Assembly: GCA_026982335.1 (NCBI GenBank)
Contig: JALSHH010000056.1
Coordinates: forward strand, 52,968-116,967
Source of the DNA: Phycisphaerales bacterium
GTDB taxonomy: Bacteria > Planctomycetota > Phycisphaerae > Phycisphaerales > UBA1924
Length of the DNA stretch: 64,000 bases
Direction: 5' to 3'
Shown here: positions 42,764 to 52,378 of the stretch, piece after piece
How the letters are laid out: every line of letters begins with the position of its first letter
Numbering within the stretch: the first letter of the stretch is position 1
Position numbers and translations under genes: made by a program
Notes under the pieces: generated by a model
Told to the model about the DNA's origin: nothing
The model's input: only the letters and a program-made list of their open reading frames with translations
Databases searched by the model: none

Positions 42764-43549
42764 ATGAATCATCCCAAGGAAAATTCCAATCAAGGCGGCA
42801 GCTTCTTGCCTGCCGAGTATGTCAAGGGCAAGAGTCAGGTCCGGGCCAACATCATGGCATTGTTTCTCTTCACGCTTGTGATCGCCGGTGTAGTTGGTGC
42901 TTTTGTGGTTAATCATCAGCAATGGCGTCGTGTGCATCAAGAGCAGAAGCTCGTTGCAGCAGCATTTGAAGAGGAGGCCGCCAAGATCGAACAGCTTGAG
43001 GCATTAGAAAAGCAACGGATCGAGCTTATCGAACGGGCCGAGGTGGTCACCGCGCTTAAAGACCGCGTTCCACGCTCGGTGCTTTTGGGCGAGATCGTCC
43101 GCGCGATTCCCGATGGGCTGACCTTGACGCTGGTGAATCTCGAAGGCGAACGCGTTCGTGTCAAACGCGCCGAGCCCAAAGATCAGAGTGCCAAGACGCG
43201 CACGCTTACGGGGAAGAATGTTGGCAAGGGAAAGGACGAGGCCGCATCGAAAGACCCTGTGAAGGTGCTTCCACCCAAGTTCAGGTTCTCTCTTTCAGCG
43301 GAAGGGATTGCCCAGGAGAACGATCATGTTGCAGATTTTCTCGCATCACTCAAAGCATCGCCTTTGTTTGGAGAGGTTGAGTTACAGTTTATCAATGCAA
43401 CAACGATTGATAAGTTGGAGTACCGAAAGTTCAAGATTACGATGAATCTGCTCGATCAAGCCGACGCTCGCCTTGTTGATGGAACTCAAGAAGTGGAGAT
43501 TGGGCGGATGAAGTTTGGTATCGCTGGTTCAGATACGGACACAGATTAA
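42764..43549 (+). CDS. pilN: PilN-like inner-membrane pilus/secretion protein
   Basis: A 261-residue protein. N-terminal cytoplasmic motif SFLPAEYVKGK (PilN type N-LLP), one membrane helix (IMALFLFTLVIAGVVGAFVV), a coiled coil (QKLVAAAFEEEAAKIEQLEALEKQR), then a periplasmic ferredoxin-like domain. A charged Lys-rich insert of about 40 residues (around KSAKTRTLTGKNVGKGK) separates two parts of the globular domain. ATG 42764 has GGAGG seven bases upstream, better than the start at 42737. Position between pilM and pilO supports the assignment. Confidence 0.85.
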   Translation: MNHPKENSNQGGSFLPAEYVKGKSQVRANIMALFLFTLVIAGVVGAFVVNHQQWRRVHQEQKLVAAAFEEEAAKIEQLEALEKQRIELIERAEVVTALKDRVPRSVLLGEIVRAIPDGLTLTLVNLEGERVRVKRAEPKDQSAKTRTLTGKNVGKGKDEAASKDPVKVLPPKFRFSLSAEGIAQENDHVADFLASLKASPLFGEVELQFINATTIDKLEYRKFKITMNLLDQADARLVDGTQEVEIGRMKFGIAGSDTDTD

Positions 43550-43564
43550 GGCAGGAGCATTGAT

Positions 43565-44122
43565 ATGCAATTTGGAACACGAGAGCTTGTGTTGTTTCTG
43601 GCGGTGTTGATGCTGCCGATTGCCAGTTATTTTATAATTTTTAAACCTCAGAGTGCCAATATTGCACAGGCCAAGAGTGAAATTTCACACAAGCGTGAGA
43701 TGCTCGACACACTGCGCGCCGAGACAAGCCGAAATGATGATCTCAAGAGTGCCAATGAGGTGATCCGGGCGCGGATCGACGAGATGGAGGCGCTTTTGCC
43801 TTCAAATAAAGAGGTGGATCTGATTGTTCGTCAAGTTTCGGCCTTGGCGATTGAGTCGGGGCTTTCATCACCGACGCTCAAGAGCACCAAGCCTGTTGCA
43901 GCAGCACGGTTTCGCGAGCAGCCTCTTGAGATGAGCACAGCAGGATCATTCGAGGGATTTTATAAATTTCTCTTGGCCATCGAAGGGTTGCCTCGAATTA
44001 CACGGATTGTGGACATGGTGATCAAAGATTCGACTACTTCGGGTGTAGAGATTGAAGCGAAGTTTACGCTGAGCATTTATTTTCAGACCGAGGAAAGCTT
44101 GGCCCAGGGAGTTTCACAATGA
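43565..44122 (+). CDS. pilO: PilO-like inner-membrane pilus/secretion protein
   Basis: A 185-residue protein with one N-terminal helix (ELVLFLAVLMLPIASYFIIF), a coiled coil (AQAKSEISHKREMLDTLRAE) and a compact PilO domain (VRQVSALAIESGLSS, FYKFLLAIEGLPRITRIVDMVI). PilO pairs with PilN in the periplasm. It overlaps the next gene by four bases (ATGA). Confidence 0.87.
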   Translation: MQFGTRELVLFLAVLMLPIASYFIIFKPQSANIAQAKSEISHKREMLDTLRAETSRNDDLKSANEVIRARIDEMEALLPSNKEVDLIVRQVSALAIESGLSSPTLKSTKPVAAARFREQPLEMSTAGSFEGFYKFLLAIEGLPRITRIVDMVIKDSTTSGVEIEAKFTLSIYFQTEESLAQGVSQ

Positions 44123-44856
44123 GTAGTTTCAATGATGATTCGAGCCTGAATCTCAATGGCACAGGAAGCGAGCACAAAGAGGGTGCAAGTAATATTTTTC
44201 TCGATATGTCCGAAACGGACTCAACGGGGATTCCTTCACTCAAGCAGGCGCCTGTTTCGGTGATTTCGGCGTCGGCGCCCGAATCGAAGATCAATACCCA
44301 GCTTGTCATTGCCCTGTGTGTTATGGCCATTGGGGGTGGGGCGATCTATGGGATGCGCTACATCGGGATGCAGGCAGGACTTGATGAAAACATTGTTTCG
44401 ATCGATTACACATCAGAGACCAACTCGGCAGATTTTTCGGATCGGTTTTCATCGGTGAGCAAGATACTCGATGAAAGCACCATCTCAGTCCAGTTTGCCA
44501 GCACTGATGATTTTGCCTCGATGCCCTTTGCCCGTCCAAGCGCAGTGCAAGATGAAGTGGAGCCTGTTGATCCGGGAATGTCACAAGAAGAGCGATTGGC
44601 ACTACAAAAACAGCGAGAACTCGAGCTTGAGATTCAGCGCCGGCGTGAAATGGTTATTGGCGAAGCGATGCGATTCAGACTCCAGGGGATTGTTGGCGAA
44701 GCTGCCCGAATTTCTGGACAACCAGTTCGTGAGGGAATGTCGCTTGGTGAATACTGCACCGTGATCGAGATTACTGGGCGGACGGTTACCATTGAAGCTG
44801 ACGGAATGTATTTCGAGTTAGCATTGGGACAAGAAACGGTACAACTCGATCGATGA
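44119..44856 (+). CDS. PilP/GspC-like pilus operon protein
   Basis: A 245-residue protein with a cytoplasmic N-terminus of about 55 residues, one membrane helix (LVIALCVMAIGGGAIYGM), a disordered acidic linker, a charged helix (EERLALQKQRELELEIQRRRE) and a C-terminal beta domain (FRLQGIVGEAARISGQPVRE ending EADGMYFELALGQ) that looks like the homology-region fold of PilP or GspC. That domain would link the PilMNO platform to a secretin. The family match is by layout and operon position, not by a strong motif. No secretin gene is next to it. Confidence 0.6.
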   Translation: MSSFNDDSSLNLNGTGSEHKEGASNIFLDMSETDSTGIPSLKQAPVSVISASAPESKINTQLVIALCVMAIGGGAIYGMRYIGMQAGLDENIVSIDYTSETNSADFSDRFSSVSKILDESTISVQFASTDDFASMPFARPSAVQDEVEPVDPGMSQEERLALQKQRELELEIQRRREMVIGEAMRFRLQGIVGEAARISGQPVREGMSLGEYCTVIEITGRTVTIEADGMYFELALGQETVQLDR

Positions 44857-44871
44857 GCGGTGAGGGACACG

Positions 44872-46890
44872 ATGTCAGATATTGATGACATTTTGAACGA
44901 GCTCGGGATCGGGTCGGATTCTGACGAAACCAAACGCCCGTCTCGGCGTCCACGCTCATCTTTTGCCAAGTCGACACGGCATTCACTCGACCAACGCCCA
45001 GGTTCATTCAGTCCGCTGCCTTCGATGCCTTCAAGTCAGACACGCTATGGCGAAGAGGGGGGAAGCGTTGACGAAGACCCGGCCGTCCTCCAGAGCAAAC
45101 TTCCTTCGCGCCCTCCAGGGGTGGGCAATGCCATGCTCGAAGTGTATCGACCAGAGGAGGCGGAAGTTTCGGGTGAAGAGGCTTCAAAGGATCTTTCCGA
45201 GATGCTTGTCAAGCAGGGAGCGATTACTCCAGAGCAGCTTACCAGTGCCCAGCAGGTCATGAAACAGTCGCCTGGGAAAGGTCTTGTCGAGGTACTCTTT
45301 GATCAGGAAGGTGATCAAGAAGCGATTCAGCGTGTTGTTGCTCAAAATGCAGGTATTCCATTTGAACGGGTTGATCTCGAAAAAGGGCTCGATGGTGGAT
45401 TTGACGGAAAACTCCTCCAACGACTTGGGCTTGAGTTTTGTCTTGCCCATCAGGTTTTGCCTTTGCGAACTGAAGGATCGCGCGTTGTTGTCGGATCAAT
45501 CAACCCCAGTGATGTTTTCACCATTGACGAGATACGGTCACAGCTTCGGGTATCGAGCATCAAGGTTATTCTGGTCATCCCAAGTGATATTCGAAGCGCA
45601 CTCGAAATCGTTGGGGGCGAATCAGTTGGGGATATGGATCTTTCAGAAATTCTGGCTGATGTCGAAGAGTCAGATGTTGAGGTGACAACCACCCAGAGTT
45701 CCGATGCGGTTGATCTTGAGTCACAGGCGGGTGAATCGCCTGTTATTCGGTATGTCAACTATATCATTCAAAATGCGGTCAAAGAGGGTGCTTCGGATAT
45801 CCACATCGAGCCAGGTGAAAAGAAGATCAAAGTCCGTTTGCGCATCGATGGCATCCTTTTCGAGTCTATGAACCCACCGCCATCCATGGCCGCAGCGATT
45901 ACTTCACGACTCAAGATTATGGCGGATTTGGATATTTCCGAACGCCGGGTGCCTCAGGATGGACGCATTCGGTGCGTGGTGGGCGGGCGTAAGCTCGACT
46001 TGCGTGTCTCATCGTTGCCTACTGGGTATGGCGAGAAGATTGTGATGCGCATTCTCGATACCAAGTCGATCAATGTTCAGCTCGAAGACCTTGGGTTTGA
46101 TGATCAGACGCTCGATATCTGGAAAACACAAATCAATCAGCCCCACGGGATTCTGCTCGTCACCGGACCGACAGGTTCTGGTAAGACGACTACGCTTTAC
46201 TCTTCGCTCCGCCAAATCGACAAGAGCAAACTCAATGTGTCCACCGTCGAAGATCCGATCGAATACCATCTTGATGGAATTACCCAAACCCAGACGCACG
46301 CCAAAATCGACATGACCTTCGCCAAAGCGCTCAAAGCCCTGCTTCGTCAGGACCCTGATGTGATTATGCTCGGCGAAATCCGCGATCACGAAACCGCCCA
46401 TACTGCGGTGCAGGCGGCATTGACAGGTCACTTGGTGCTCTCGACTTTGCATACAAATGATGCACCCAGTTCAGTGACGCGGCTGGTGAACATTGGTCTT
46501 GAGCCTTTTCTTGTCGGCGCTGCGCTCAATGGTGTGCTTGCTCAGCGACTACTTCGTCGATTGTGTCAGCACTGCAAGGCTCAGGAATCACCCTCCGAAG
46601 AGATGGGTGAGTTTTTGGAAATGAATGGGTTACCCAGCGACGAGCTGTGGATGCCTCAGGGGTGTGAGAAGTGTCGAAATACGGGGTATTCTGGTCGGGT
46701 GGGTATTTATGAGATGCTTGCCATCGATGATACTTTGCGCGATGTGATTGCCCGCAATCCCAATGTTTCTGAGTTTCGCAGGCTATGTCTTGAACGAGGA
46801 ATGAACTCGCTTCGAGGCGATGGGATCAATAAGGCAACCGAGGGGTTGACGAGTATCCAAGAAGTGCTTCGTGTGACGAGTGCCCACTGA
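44872..46890 (+). CDS. gspE: GspE/PilB assembly ATPase
   Basis: A 672-residue ATPase. N-terminal MshEN/T2SSE_N regions (LSEMLVKQGAITPEQLTSAQ, LEFCLAHQVLPLRTEGSRVV) lead into the hexameric ATPase core with Walker A GPTGSGKTTTLYSSL at about residue 430, ASP box STVEDPIEYHLDGITQTQ, Walker B DPDVIMLGEIRDHETAHTA and His box LTGHLVLSTLHTNDA. A zinc knuckle (LCQHC, CEKC) near residue 565-600 is of the GspE/PilB type, absent from PilT. The core is all intact, so it should power pseudopilus extension. ATG 44872 has GAGG six bases upstream. An unusual Ser/Arg/Pro-rich leader of 100 residues precedes the first domain. Last gene of the pilMNO operon. Confidence 0.93.
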   Translation: MSDIDDILNELGIGSDSDETKRPSRRPRSSFAKSTRHSLDQRPGSFSPLPSMPSSQTRYGEEGGSVDEDPAVLQSKLPSRPPGVGNAMLEVYRPEEAEVSGEEASKDLSEMLVKQGAITPEQLTSAQQVMKQSPGKGLVEVLFDQEGDQEAIQRVVAQNAGIPFERVDLEKGLDGGFDGKLLQRLGLEFCLAHQVLPLRTEGSRVVVGSINPSDVFTIDEIRSQLRVSSIKVILVIPSDIRSALEIVGGESVGDMDLSEILADVEESDVEVTTTQSSDAVDLESQAGESPVIRYVNYIIQNAVKEGASDIHIEPGEKKIKVRLRIDGILFESMNPPPSMAAAITSRLKIMADLDISERRVPQDGRIRCVVGGRKLDLRVSSLPTGYGEKIVMRILDTKSINVQLEDLGFDDQTLDIWKTQINQPHGILLVTGPTGSGKTTTLYSSLRQIDKSKLNVSTVEDPIEYHLDGITQTQTHAKIDMTFAKALKALLRQDPDVIMLGEIRDHETAHTAVQAALTGHLVLSTLHTNDAPSSVTRLVNIGLEPFLVGAALNGVLAQRLLRRLCQHCKAQESPSEEMGEFLEMNGLPSDELWMPQGCEKCRNTGYSGRVGIYEMLAIDDTLRDVIARNPNVSEFRRLCLERGMNSLRGDGINKATEGLTSIQEVLRVTSAH

Positions 46891-46986
46891 TTCTGGCCAA
46901 GAAAATGGGGTGTCCGTTGTTGTGTCTGTGATCCTTGGGCAATAGAATGGGGTGAGTCGCAATCATGCGATCGGTAGGAGCACCTC

Positions 46987-48993
46987 ATGAGCGACAAGGG
47001 TATTGAATCCGTACTTAGCGAGACCCGCATTTTTAATCCACCCGCTGCTTCGGAGGTCGGTGCGAGCAAATGGCTCGTTTCTTCGCTCGACCAGTACCAG
47101 CGGATGTACCAAGAGTCGATCGACGATCCCGAGGGGTTCTGGTCGCGCATCGCCAACGAACTTCACTGGTTTAAAAAATGGGATTCGGTGCTCGAATGGA
47201 ACGCGCCCGATGCCAAATGGTTCGACGGCTCTAGGACCAATGTATGCTACAACTGTGTCGATCGCCAGGTCGAATCCGGGCACGGTAACGACCCGGCGAT
47301 TATCTGGGAGGGCGAGCCGGTCGATGATGCTGGTTCGCCAGCCGACCAACGAACCATTACCTATAAAGATCTCCAAGTCGAAGTGTCCAAACTCGCCAAT
47401 GTGCTCAAATCCAAGGGGATCGGCAAGGGTGATATTGTAACCATCTATATGGGGATGGTGCCCGAATTGGCTGTTGCCATGCTCGCCTGCGCTCGTATCG
47501 GAGCACCTCACTCCGTGATTTTTGGCGGCTTTTCCGCCCAGGCCATCGCTGATCGTGTGCACGATGCCCAATCGAAAATGATTCTGACTTGCGATGGTTC
47601 GTGGAGGCGAGGCAAGGTGGTGCCGCTCAAACAAAATGTTGATGATGCCATCAAGTCGATGGGCGATGAGTGCCCGGTCGAATCGGTCTTGGTCTTGAAC
47701 CGCACCAACAACGGTGCGTCGATGGGCGTGCTCGATATCGACTGGGCATCGGCAATCAAAGACGCATCGCCCGAGTGCCCGTGCGAAGAGATGGAAGCAG
47801 AAGACATGCTCTTCCTGCTTTATACCTCAGGCTCGACCGGTAAGCCCAAGGGCATCGTCCACACCACCGCCGGGTACATGGTCTATACTTATATGACCAG
47901 CAAGTATACCTTCAACCTGATTCCGGATCAGAATCAGGTCTTCTGGTGTACCGCCGATTGTGGGTGGATCACCGGGCACTCCTACATTGTTTATGGCATC
48001 CTCCCCAACCGCGTACCAACGCTCATGTATGAGGGCGGCCCGGATTATCCAACCCCATCGCGCTTCTGGCAGATGATCGATCGCCACCAAGTGACGCAGT
48101 TCTACACCGCACCCACAGCCATCCGCGCGTTTATGAAGTGGGGCAACGGGCATCCCGAGTCGTGCAGGCTCGATTCGCTGCAAATTTTGGGCACCGTCGG
48201 CGAGCCGATTAATCCTGAAGCGTGGATGTGGTATCGCAACAAGATTGGGCGAGGGATTTGTCCGATCGTCGATACCTACTGGCAGACCGAAACCGGCGGG
48301 CATGTGATTACGCCGATGCCTGGCGCAACACCGACGGCCCCGGGGAGTTGCACGCTCCCGATGTTCGGGATCGACGCAGCGGTAACGGATGAAATGGGCA
48401 ATGTGGCCCAACCCAACGCAGGGGGCTTGATGGTCATCCGCAAGCCTTGGCCTGCGATGCTCCGAGGTGTCTATGGCGACCGCCAACGATTCATCGACAC
48501 CTATTGGAGTACGGTGGCCAAGGGCGACGAACTCTACTACACCGCAGGCGACGGCGCACGACGCGACGAGCATGGCAACTTTTGGATCATGGGACGCACC
48601 GATGATGTCATCAATGTTTCCGGGCATCGTTTGGGGACGATGGAGGTCGAGAGTGCACTGGTTGCCCACGAAAGCGTGGTCGAGGCAGCGGTGGTGGGGA
48701 TGCCTCACGAAATCAAAGGCACCGGCATCGCCGCCTTCGTTACCCCGGCTCCCGGGTTTGAAGCGTCTGACGAACTCATCAAATCCCTCCGCGATCATGT
48801 GGCTAAAGAAATCGGTGCCATCGCCAAACCCGATCTGATCCGTTTTACCAATGCCCTGCCCAAGACACGGTCTGGCAAGATCATGCGAAGACTGCTCCGT
48901 TCGATTGCTGCGGGCGATACCCAGATTGTCCAAGACATGAGCACACTCGAAGATTTGTCAGTGGTGGCCAAGCTGGCTCAGGGCGAGGTGTAA
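46987..48993 (+). CDS. acs: Acetyl-CoA synthetase
   Basis: A 668-residue AMP-forming enzyme. Landmarks: P-loop-like YTSGSTGKPKGIVHTTAGYM, FWCTADCGWITGHSYIVYG, TVGEPINPEAWMWY, DTYWQTETGGH, TAGDGARRDEHGNFWIMGRTDDVINVSGHRLGT with the hinge aspartate, and PKTRSGKIMRRLLR with the catalytic lysine that is regulated by acetylation in relatives. The length matches Acs (about 650). It activates acetate in the cytoplasm. AGGAG six bases before ATG 46987. It stands alone, facing the PilZ gene with 25 bases between stops. Confidence 0.95.
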   Translation: MSDKGIESVLSETRIFNPPAASEVGASKWLVSSLDQYQRMYQESIDDPEGFWSRIANELHWFKKWDSVLEWNAPDAKWFDGSRTNVCYNCVDRQVESGHGNDPAIIWEGEPVDDAGSPADQRTITYKDLQVEVSKLANVLKSKGIGKGDIVTIYMGMVPELAVAMLACARIGAPHSVIFGGFSAQAIADRVHDAQSKMILTCDGSWRRGKVVPLKQNVDDAIKSMGDECPVESVLVLNRTNNGASMGVLDIDWASAIKDASPECPCEEMEAEDMLFLLYTSGSTGKPKGIVHTTAGYMVYTYMTSKYTFNLIPDQNQVFWCTADCGWITGHSYIVYGILPNRVPTLMYEGGPDYPTPSRFWQMIDRHQVTQFYTAPTAIRAFMKWGNGHPESCRLDSLQILGTVGEPINPEAWMWYRNKIGRGICPIVDTYWQTETGGHVITPMPGATPTAPGSCTLPMFGIDAAVTDEMGNVAQPNAGGLMVIRKPWPAMLRGVYGDRQRFIDTYWSTVAKGDELYYTAGDGARRDEHGNFWIMGRTDDVINVSGHRLGTMEVESALVAHESVVEAAVVGMPHEIKGTGIAAFVTPAPGFEASDELIKSLRDHVAKEIGAIAKPDLIRFTNALPKTRSGKIMRRLLRSIAAGDTQIVQDMSTLEDLSVVAKLAQGEV

Positions 48994-49018
48994 TGCGACT
49001 GTTCGCTCAATCTGAAGG

Positions 49019-50200
49019 CTAAGCGGCGTCTTTACTGCTTGGAGTGCCTTCTCGCGGATGCAATCTCGCAATGATCCGGATGAGCTTGCGGAGCTCCATC
49101 GCAGATTCCTGAGCCGAGCATGAGGCATTGAGCGATTGGATGGCACTGGCAGCCGTGGAGGAGAGGACTGGGTATCCGAATCCGGCGCCCGCCGAGTAGA
49201 GTGAGTTGCAGTTTTTGAGCGCTCTGGAGTAGTCATCATTTGAGATGCTGCTTTCGAGTTGTTTGGAGAGATCCTTTGTGATATGAAGAAACTTGAGGAG
49301 GTGTTCATCTGAGCACTGTGCCGGGGTGAGATTTGAGTAGATGTTTGAGGATTCGTTCTGGATATCATCCCGATTTTCAAAGATACTCCGCAGGGCAGTG
49401 ATCAGTGGCGTGAGCTGGACCGGTTTGTGGAGGACTGTATGGACGCCGAGATCAGTGAGCGTTTTATCGCAGGTGTATGTTGTTGAGGTGATGACGATCA
49501 GTGGCCCGGCGTAGCCATTAGATTGGAGTTGGGTCAGTACATTGAGTACGCCGGACTGATCGGCGGTATCTGAGAGCAAAATAAGGTCATAAGAGTCCGT
49601 GTGTATGGCATCGATGGCTCTGCCGATGGTGGTTGCTTTGGTGCATGCAATCTTGGCATTGCCGAGCATCATTTCGATGGCATTGGATCCAAGCTCATCA
49701 GGTTCGATATGGAGTGCCTTGCGTGGTATTATCCATGATTTGTCATCGCTCCGCGAGGTATGTTGTTCCCATTCGCCATTGGAAACATAGATTCGTGGAT
49801 CGATTTTCTCGGTGAGGGTAATTCCAACTCGGTGGAATCGGTTGTCGTAGTATTCGCATCGATTGACGCGCCCTTGGACCTTGGTCATTTCGCCATCGTT
49901 TGTGCGCAGGGAGATGGTGATAATGGTGTCTTGATGAAGGTAGCTTCGGGTGGCAAATCCGATTCCTCGGGGGCTGATGTCGTAAACGAGAATCGCGCAT
50001 GAGACTTTCGAGCCCCCCGGGTGCTCGAGCTCGGCGATCGCGTCAGTATGCAAAGGCACATACCGATTATGTTTTCGCCGGTCATGGATGTTGCGGTACT
50101 CATCATTGACGAGCGCCAAGAGTGACCGAAGGAGAGCCTGCCTCTCAGGCGCTCGGAGCCGCAACTGAAGTTCACCATTCAAATCATTGTGTTGCGACAT
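49019..50200 (-). CDS. PilZ domain protein with degenerate receiver and HPt-like domains
   Basis: A 393-residue protein of three parts. Residues 40-135 are a PilZ domain with c-di-GMP motifs RRKHNR (Arg42, Arg46) and DISPRGIGF (Asp74-x-Ser-x-x-Gly). Residues 160-275 look like a response-regulator receiver (HIEPDELGSNA, SYDLILLSDTADQSG, HTVLHKPVQ with Lys259), but the phosphoacceptor position after DLILL is Ser210. Residues 290-385 resemble an HPt helical bundle in which the phosphorylatable His is replaced by Asn332. So c-di-GMP binding is likely conserved and phosphorelay chemistry probably lost. ATG 50200 has AGAGG seven bases before it. Confidence 0.78.
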   Translation of the reverse strand: MSQHNDLNGELQLRLRAPERQALLRSLLALVNDEYRNIHDRRKHNRYVPLHTDAIAELEHPGGSKVSCAILVYDISPRGIGFATRSYLHQDTIITISLRTNDGEMTKVQGRVNRCEYYDNRFHRVGITLTEKIDPRIYVSNGEWEQHTSRSDDKSWIIPRKALHIEPDELGSNAIEMMLGNAKIACTKATTIGRAIDAIHTDSYDLILLSDTADQSGVLNVLTQLQSNGYAGPLIVITSTTYTCDKTLTDLGVHTVLHKPVQLTPLITALRSIFENRDDIQNESSNIYSNLTPAQCSDEHLLKFLHITKDLSKQLESSISNDDYSRALKNCNSLYSAGAGFGYPVLSSTAASAIQSLNASCSAQESAMELRKLIRIIARLHPREGTPSSKDAA

Positions 50201-50633
50201 GGACATACCTCTGAAGAAACCGAGTTGGAATTCTTCTCACAAGTTGATTGTGTATCGGTACAAAGTTGTTGCGTCAGTATTGAAAACATATCTGCAGCGT
50301 CACAAATTGGGGTTTACAACCAAATATCCCTGTAACGGGATCAAGAACAGGTGTCTATCTGAAATTTTCCGGACGAAGCAAAGATATGCTATAAACAGAT
50401 ATTTATGTCTCAATTGAAAAATGTAATCGTGTCTGGATTTTTTGTTGGGACTTGTCGGGTGTGTCATTTGGAGCGACGAATGGGATTTGGAATGCTGGGG
50501 GTGATTGTGTGAGCGAGTATCAGCGATGTCAGGGTGGATCGTGTCGTTGTTTTGTGTTCAAAGCTTGGCCCCATTGGCCGGTGGAAGAAGACCAGATATA
50601 GATTGGGGTCAGTGCGCCCAAGAAGAGGAGCCT
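50201..50633. other. Divergent intergenic region between PilZ and LpxR-like genes
   Basis: These 433 bases contain no convincing gene. They are AT-richer than their surroundings from about 50230 to 50460, with several TATA-like sextets (for example TATGCT and TATAAA near 50384-50392), so they probably hold promoters for both divergent genes. A small open frame (50187-50417) overlaps the PilZ start, lacks a ribosome site and is rejected. Confidence 0.6.
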
Positions 50634-51734
50634 ATGTATTGTATGGGTATGCAAAGTGCTCCTCTTCTGGCCTTGAGTCTGTGCTGTGTTCCAGTCTGGG
50701 CCCAGTACAATCCTGACCTGACTGCCCCAGGGCAGGTTGTTGATGATTTGGATCTCCGGGTGGGGACTAGATCGTCCGATTCATGGTCGTTGGCCAATCT
50801 CGAACTTCGCGATTTTACCCTCTACTGGGATAACGATGGTACACTTCCCCGAATTGGACGAGACACTGACCGGTTTTACACCAACGGTGTAGGGATCGAG
50901 CTCTCGTTTGACCTCCGGCTTACCGATGAGCTGGCGGCTAGGTTTGCGCCGGCGGATGAATGGACCAATCCCCGGTTTGGAGCGGGGTTGGCAATCAAGC
51001 AGCTTATTTTCACAAGTTCGGATATTACCGATCCGAATCCGCCCATTGATGACCACCCGTACAGCGGATACCTCTACTTCGCCTTTTCCTTTCAGCGCGC
51101 TGATATGGACAAACGCGACCATTTTGAACTCGATCTGGGGGTCGTCGGCGAGCGATCGCAGGCTGAGATGGTCCAGAAATTCATTCATAATGCATTTCCA
51201 AATCAGGATGACCCCCAAGGATGGGCGACGCAGACTGCCAATGAGTTGGCGATCAACTTCACCTATGAGCGGACATGGAAAACTCACCGAGCTGAAATAT
51301 CGGGAGTCGAGCTCGAGATGCTTCCAGCTTTGGGGTTCGATGTGGGCAACATTTCGACGCGGGCTAAGGGGCAGGTTACCCTTCGGCTTGGGCATAACCT
51401 CCCTGATGATTTTGGGCCTGCATCACTTCTGGGCATGAAAGACCACACGGTGAGTGCCAACGACTGGGGGGAAGGGAATTTCTCGTTTTATATCTATGCG
51501 TCGATGGGCATGGATGTTGTCGTTCGTGATCTCTTTCTTGACGGCAACACATTTGCCACAAGCCGATCGGTCAACTCTGAACCTTTTGTTGCCCAGGCCA
51601 GCGTTGGGATCATCACGCGATACAAGGGACTTTCTTTGGGATGGTCACAGAGTTACCAGACTGAAAATTTTGAATCCCAGCCGAGCGGACAAGCTTGGGG
51701 GTCGATTGTGCTGGGATACTCGTACGCTTTCTGA
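50634..51734 (+). CDS. LpxR-family (DUF2219) outer-membrane protein
   Basis: A 366-residue exported protein with signal peptide (APLLALSLCCVPVWA), N-terminal TLYWDNDG and DTDRFYTNGVGIELSF, HPYSGYLYFAFSF, and FIHNAFPNQDDPQGWATQ, the blocks of lipid A 3'-O-deacylase LpxR; the Asn-Asp and His (FIHNAF) correspond to its active-site residues as I recall them. The chain ends in a beta-strand with C-terminal Phe (GYSYAF), as expected for an outer-membrane barrel. It may deacylate lipid A or a related lipid. ATG 50634 is chosen for the signal peptide and the AGGAG just before; the longer frame from 50505 is not needed. Solitary gene. Confidence 0.8.
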   Translation: MYCMGMQSAPLLALSLCCVPVWAQYNPDLTAPGQVVDDLDLRVGTRSSDSWSLANLELRDFTLYWDNDGTLPRIGRDTDRFYTNGVGIELSFDLRLTDELAARFAPADEWTNPRFGAGLAIKQLIFTSSDITDPNPPIDDHPYSGYLYFAFSFQRADMDKRDHFELDLGVVGERSQAEMVQKFIHNAFPNQDDPQGWATQTANELAINFTYERTWKTHRAEISGVELEMLPALGFDVGNISTRAKGQVTLRLGHNLPDDFGPASLLGMKDHTVSANDWGEGNFSFYIYASMGMDVVVRDLFLDGNTFATSRSVNSEPFVAQASVGIITRYKGLSLGWSQSYQTENFESQPSGQAWGSIVLGYSYAF

Positions 51735-51848
51735 GGCATGAAGACGGGCAATAAATGAGTGTGTTCTTTTCTTTTTTGCTCATTGATGGCCGACGATGTT
51801 GGATTCGGATCAATATGCTCGACCTGGCTTTGAGGCATATCATTGCCT

Positions 51849-52358
51849 ATGACTACCCCCAAATCTCCCCTCGTCAGCGTCATCATGGGATCGAAATCGG
51901 ATTGGCCGGATGTCATGGAGCACGCTGGGGCTGCACTTGATCAAATTGGGGTACCTTACGAAGTCAAGATTGTCTCGGCCCATCGCACTCCCGACCTGCT
52001 CGTCGAGCACGCCAAGGGCGCCAAAGCCCGAGGCATCGAAGTCATCATCGCGGGCGCAGGCGGAGCTGCCCATCTGCCGGGCATGGTTGCGTCGATGACG
52101 GTGTTGCCTGTGATCGGCGTCCCGGTGATGAGCAAAGCACTCAAGGGCATGGATAGTTTGCTCTCAATCGCTCAGATGCCTGCCGGGATTCCGGTTGCCA
52201 CGGTCGCCATTGGTAGAGCGGGCGCGACCAACGCCGGATTGCTCGCCGGGGCGATTCTGGGCAACACATACCCAGAGATCGCATCCAAACTCGAAGCCTT
52301 TCGAACAAGCCAGACCCAGGCAGTGCTCGATCATCCCGACCCGCGAAGTTCGATTTAG
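51849..52358 (+). CDS. purE: N5-carboxyaminoimidazole ribonucleotide mutase PurE
   Basis: A 169-residue PurE class [18 protein letters not shown] at the N-terminus, [30 protein letters not shown] and IGVPVMSK, including the active-site Ser, Asp and His. It rearranges N5-CAIR to CAIR in purine synthesis. ATG 51849 is used; TTG 51843 has a better spaced GAGG and could be the true start. purK follows 20 bases on. Confidence 0.95.
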   Translation: MTTPKSPLVSVIMGSKSDWPDVMEHAGAALDQIGVPYEVKIVSAHRTPDLLVEHAKGAKARGIEVIIAGAGGAAHLPGMVASMTVLPVIGVPVMSKALKGMDSLLSIAQMPAGIPVATVAIGRAGATNAGLLAGAILGNTYPEIASKLEAFRTSQTQAVLDHPDPRSSI

Positions 52359-52378
52359 TTTAAGAGGAAAGTGGCTCT

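Noticed and set aside
47827..48933. 368-residue open frame on the minus strand inside acs
   Set aside because: Shadow of a fully conserved acetyl-CoA synthetase; no ribosome site and no recognisable domain.
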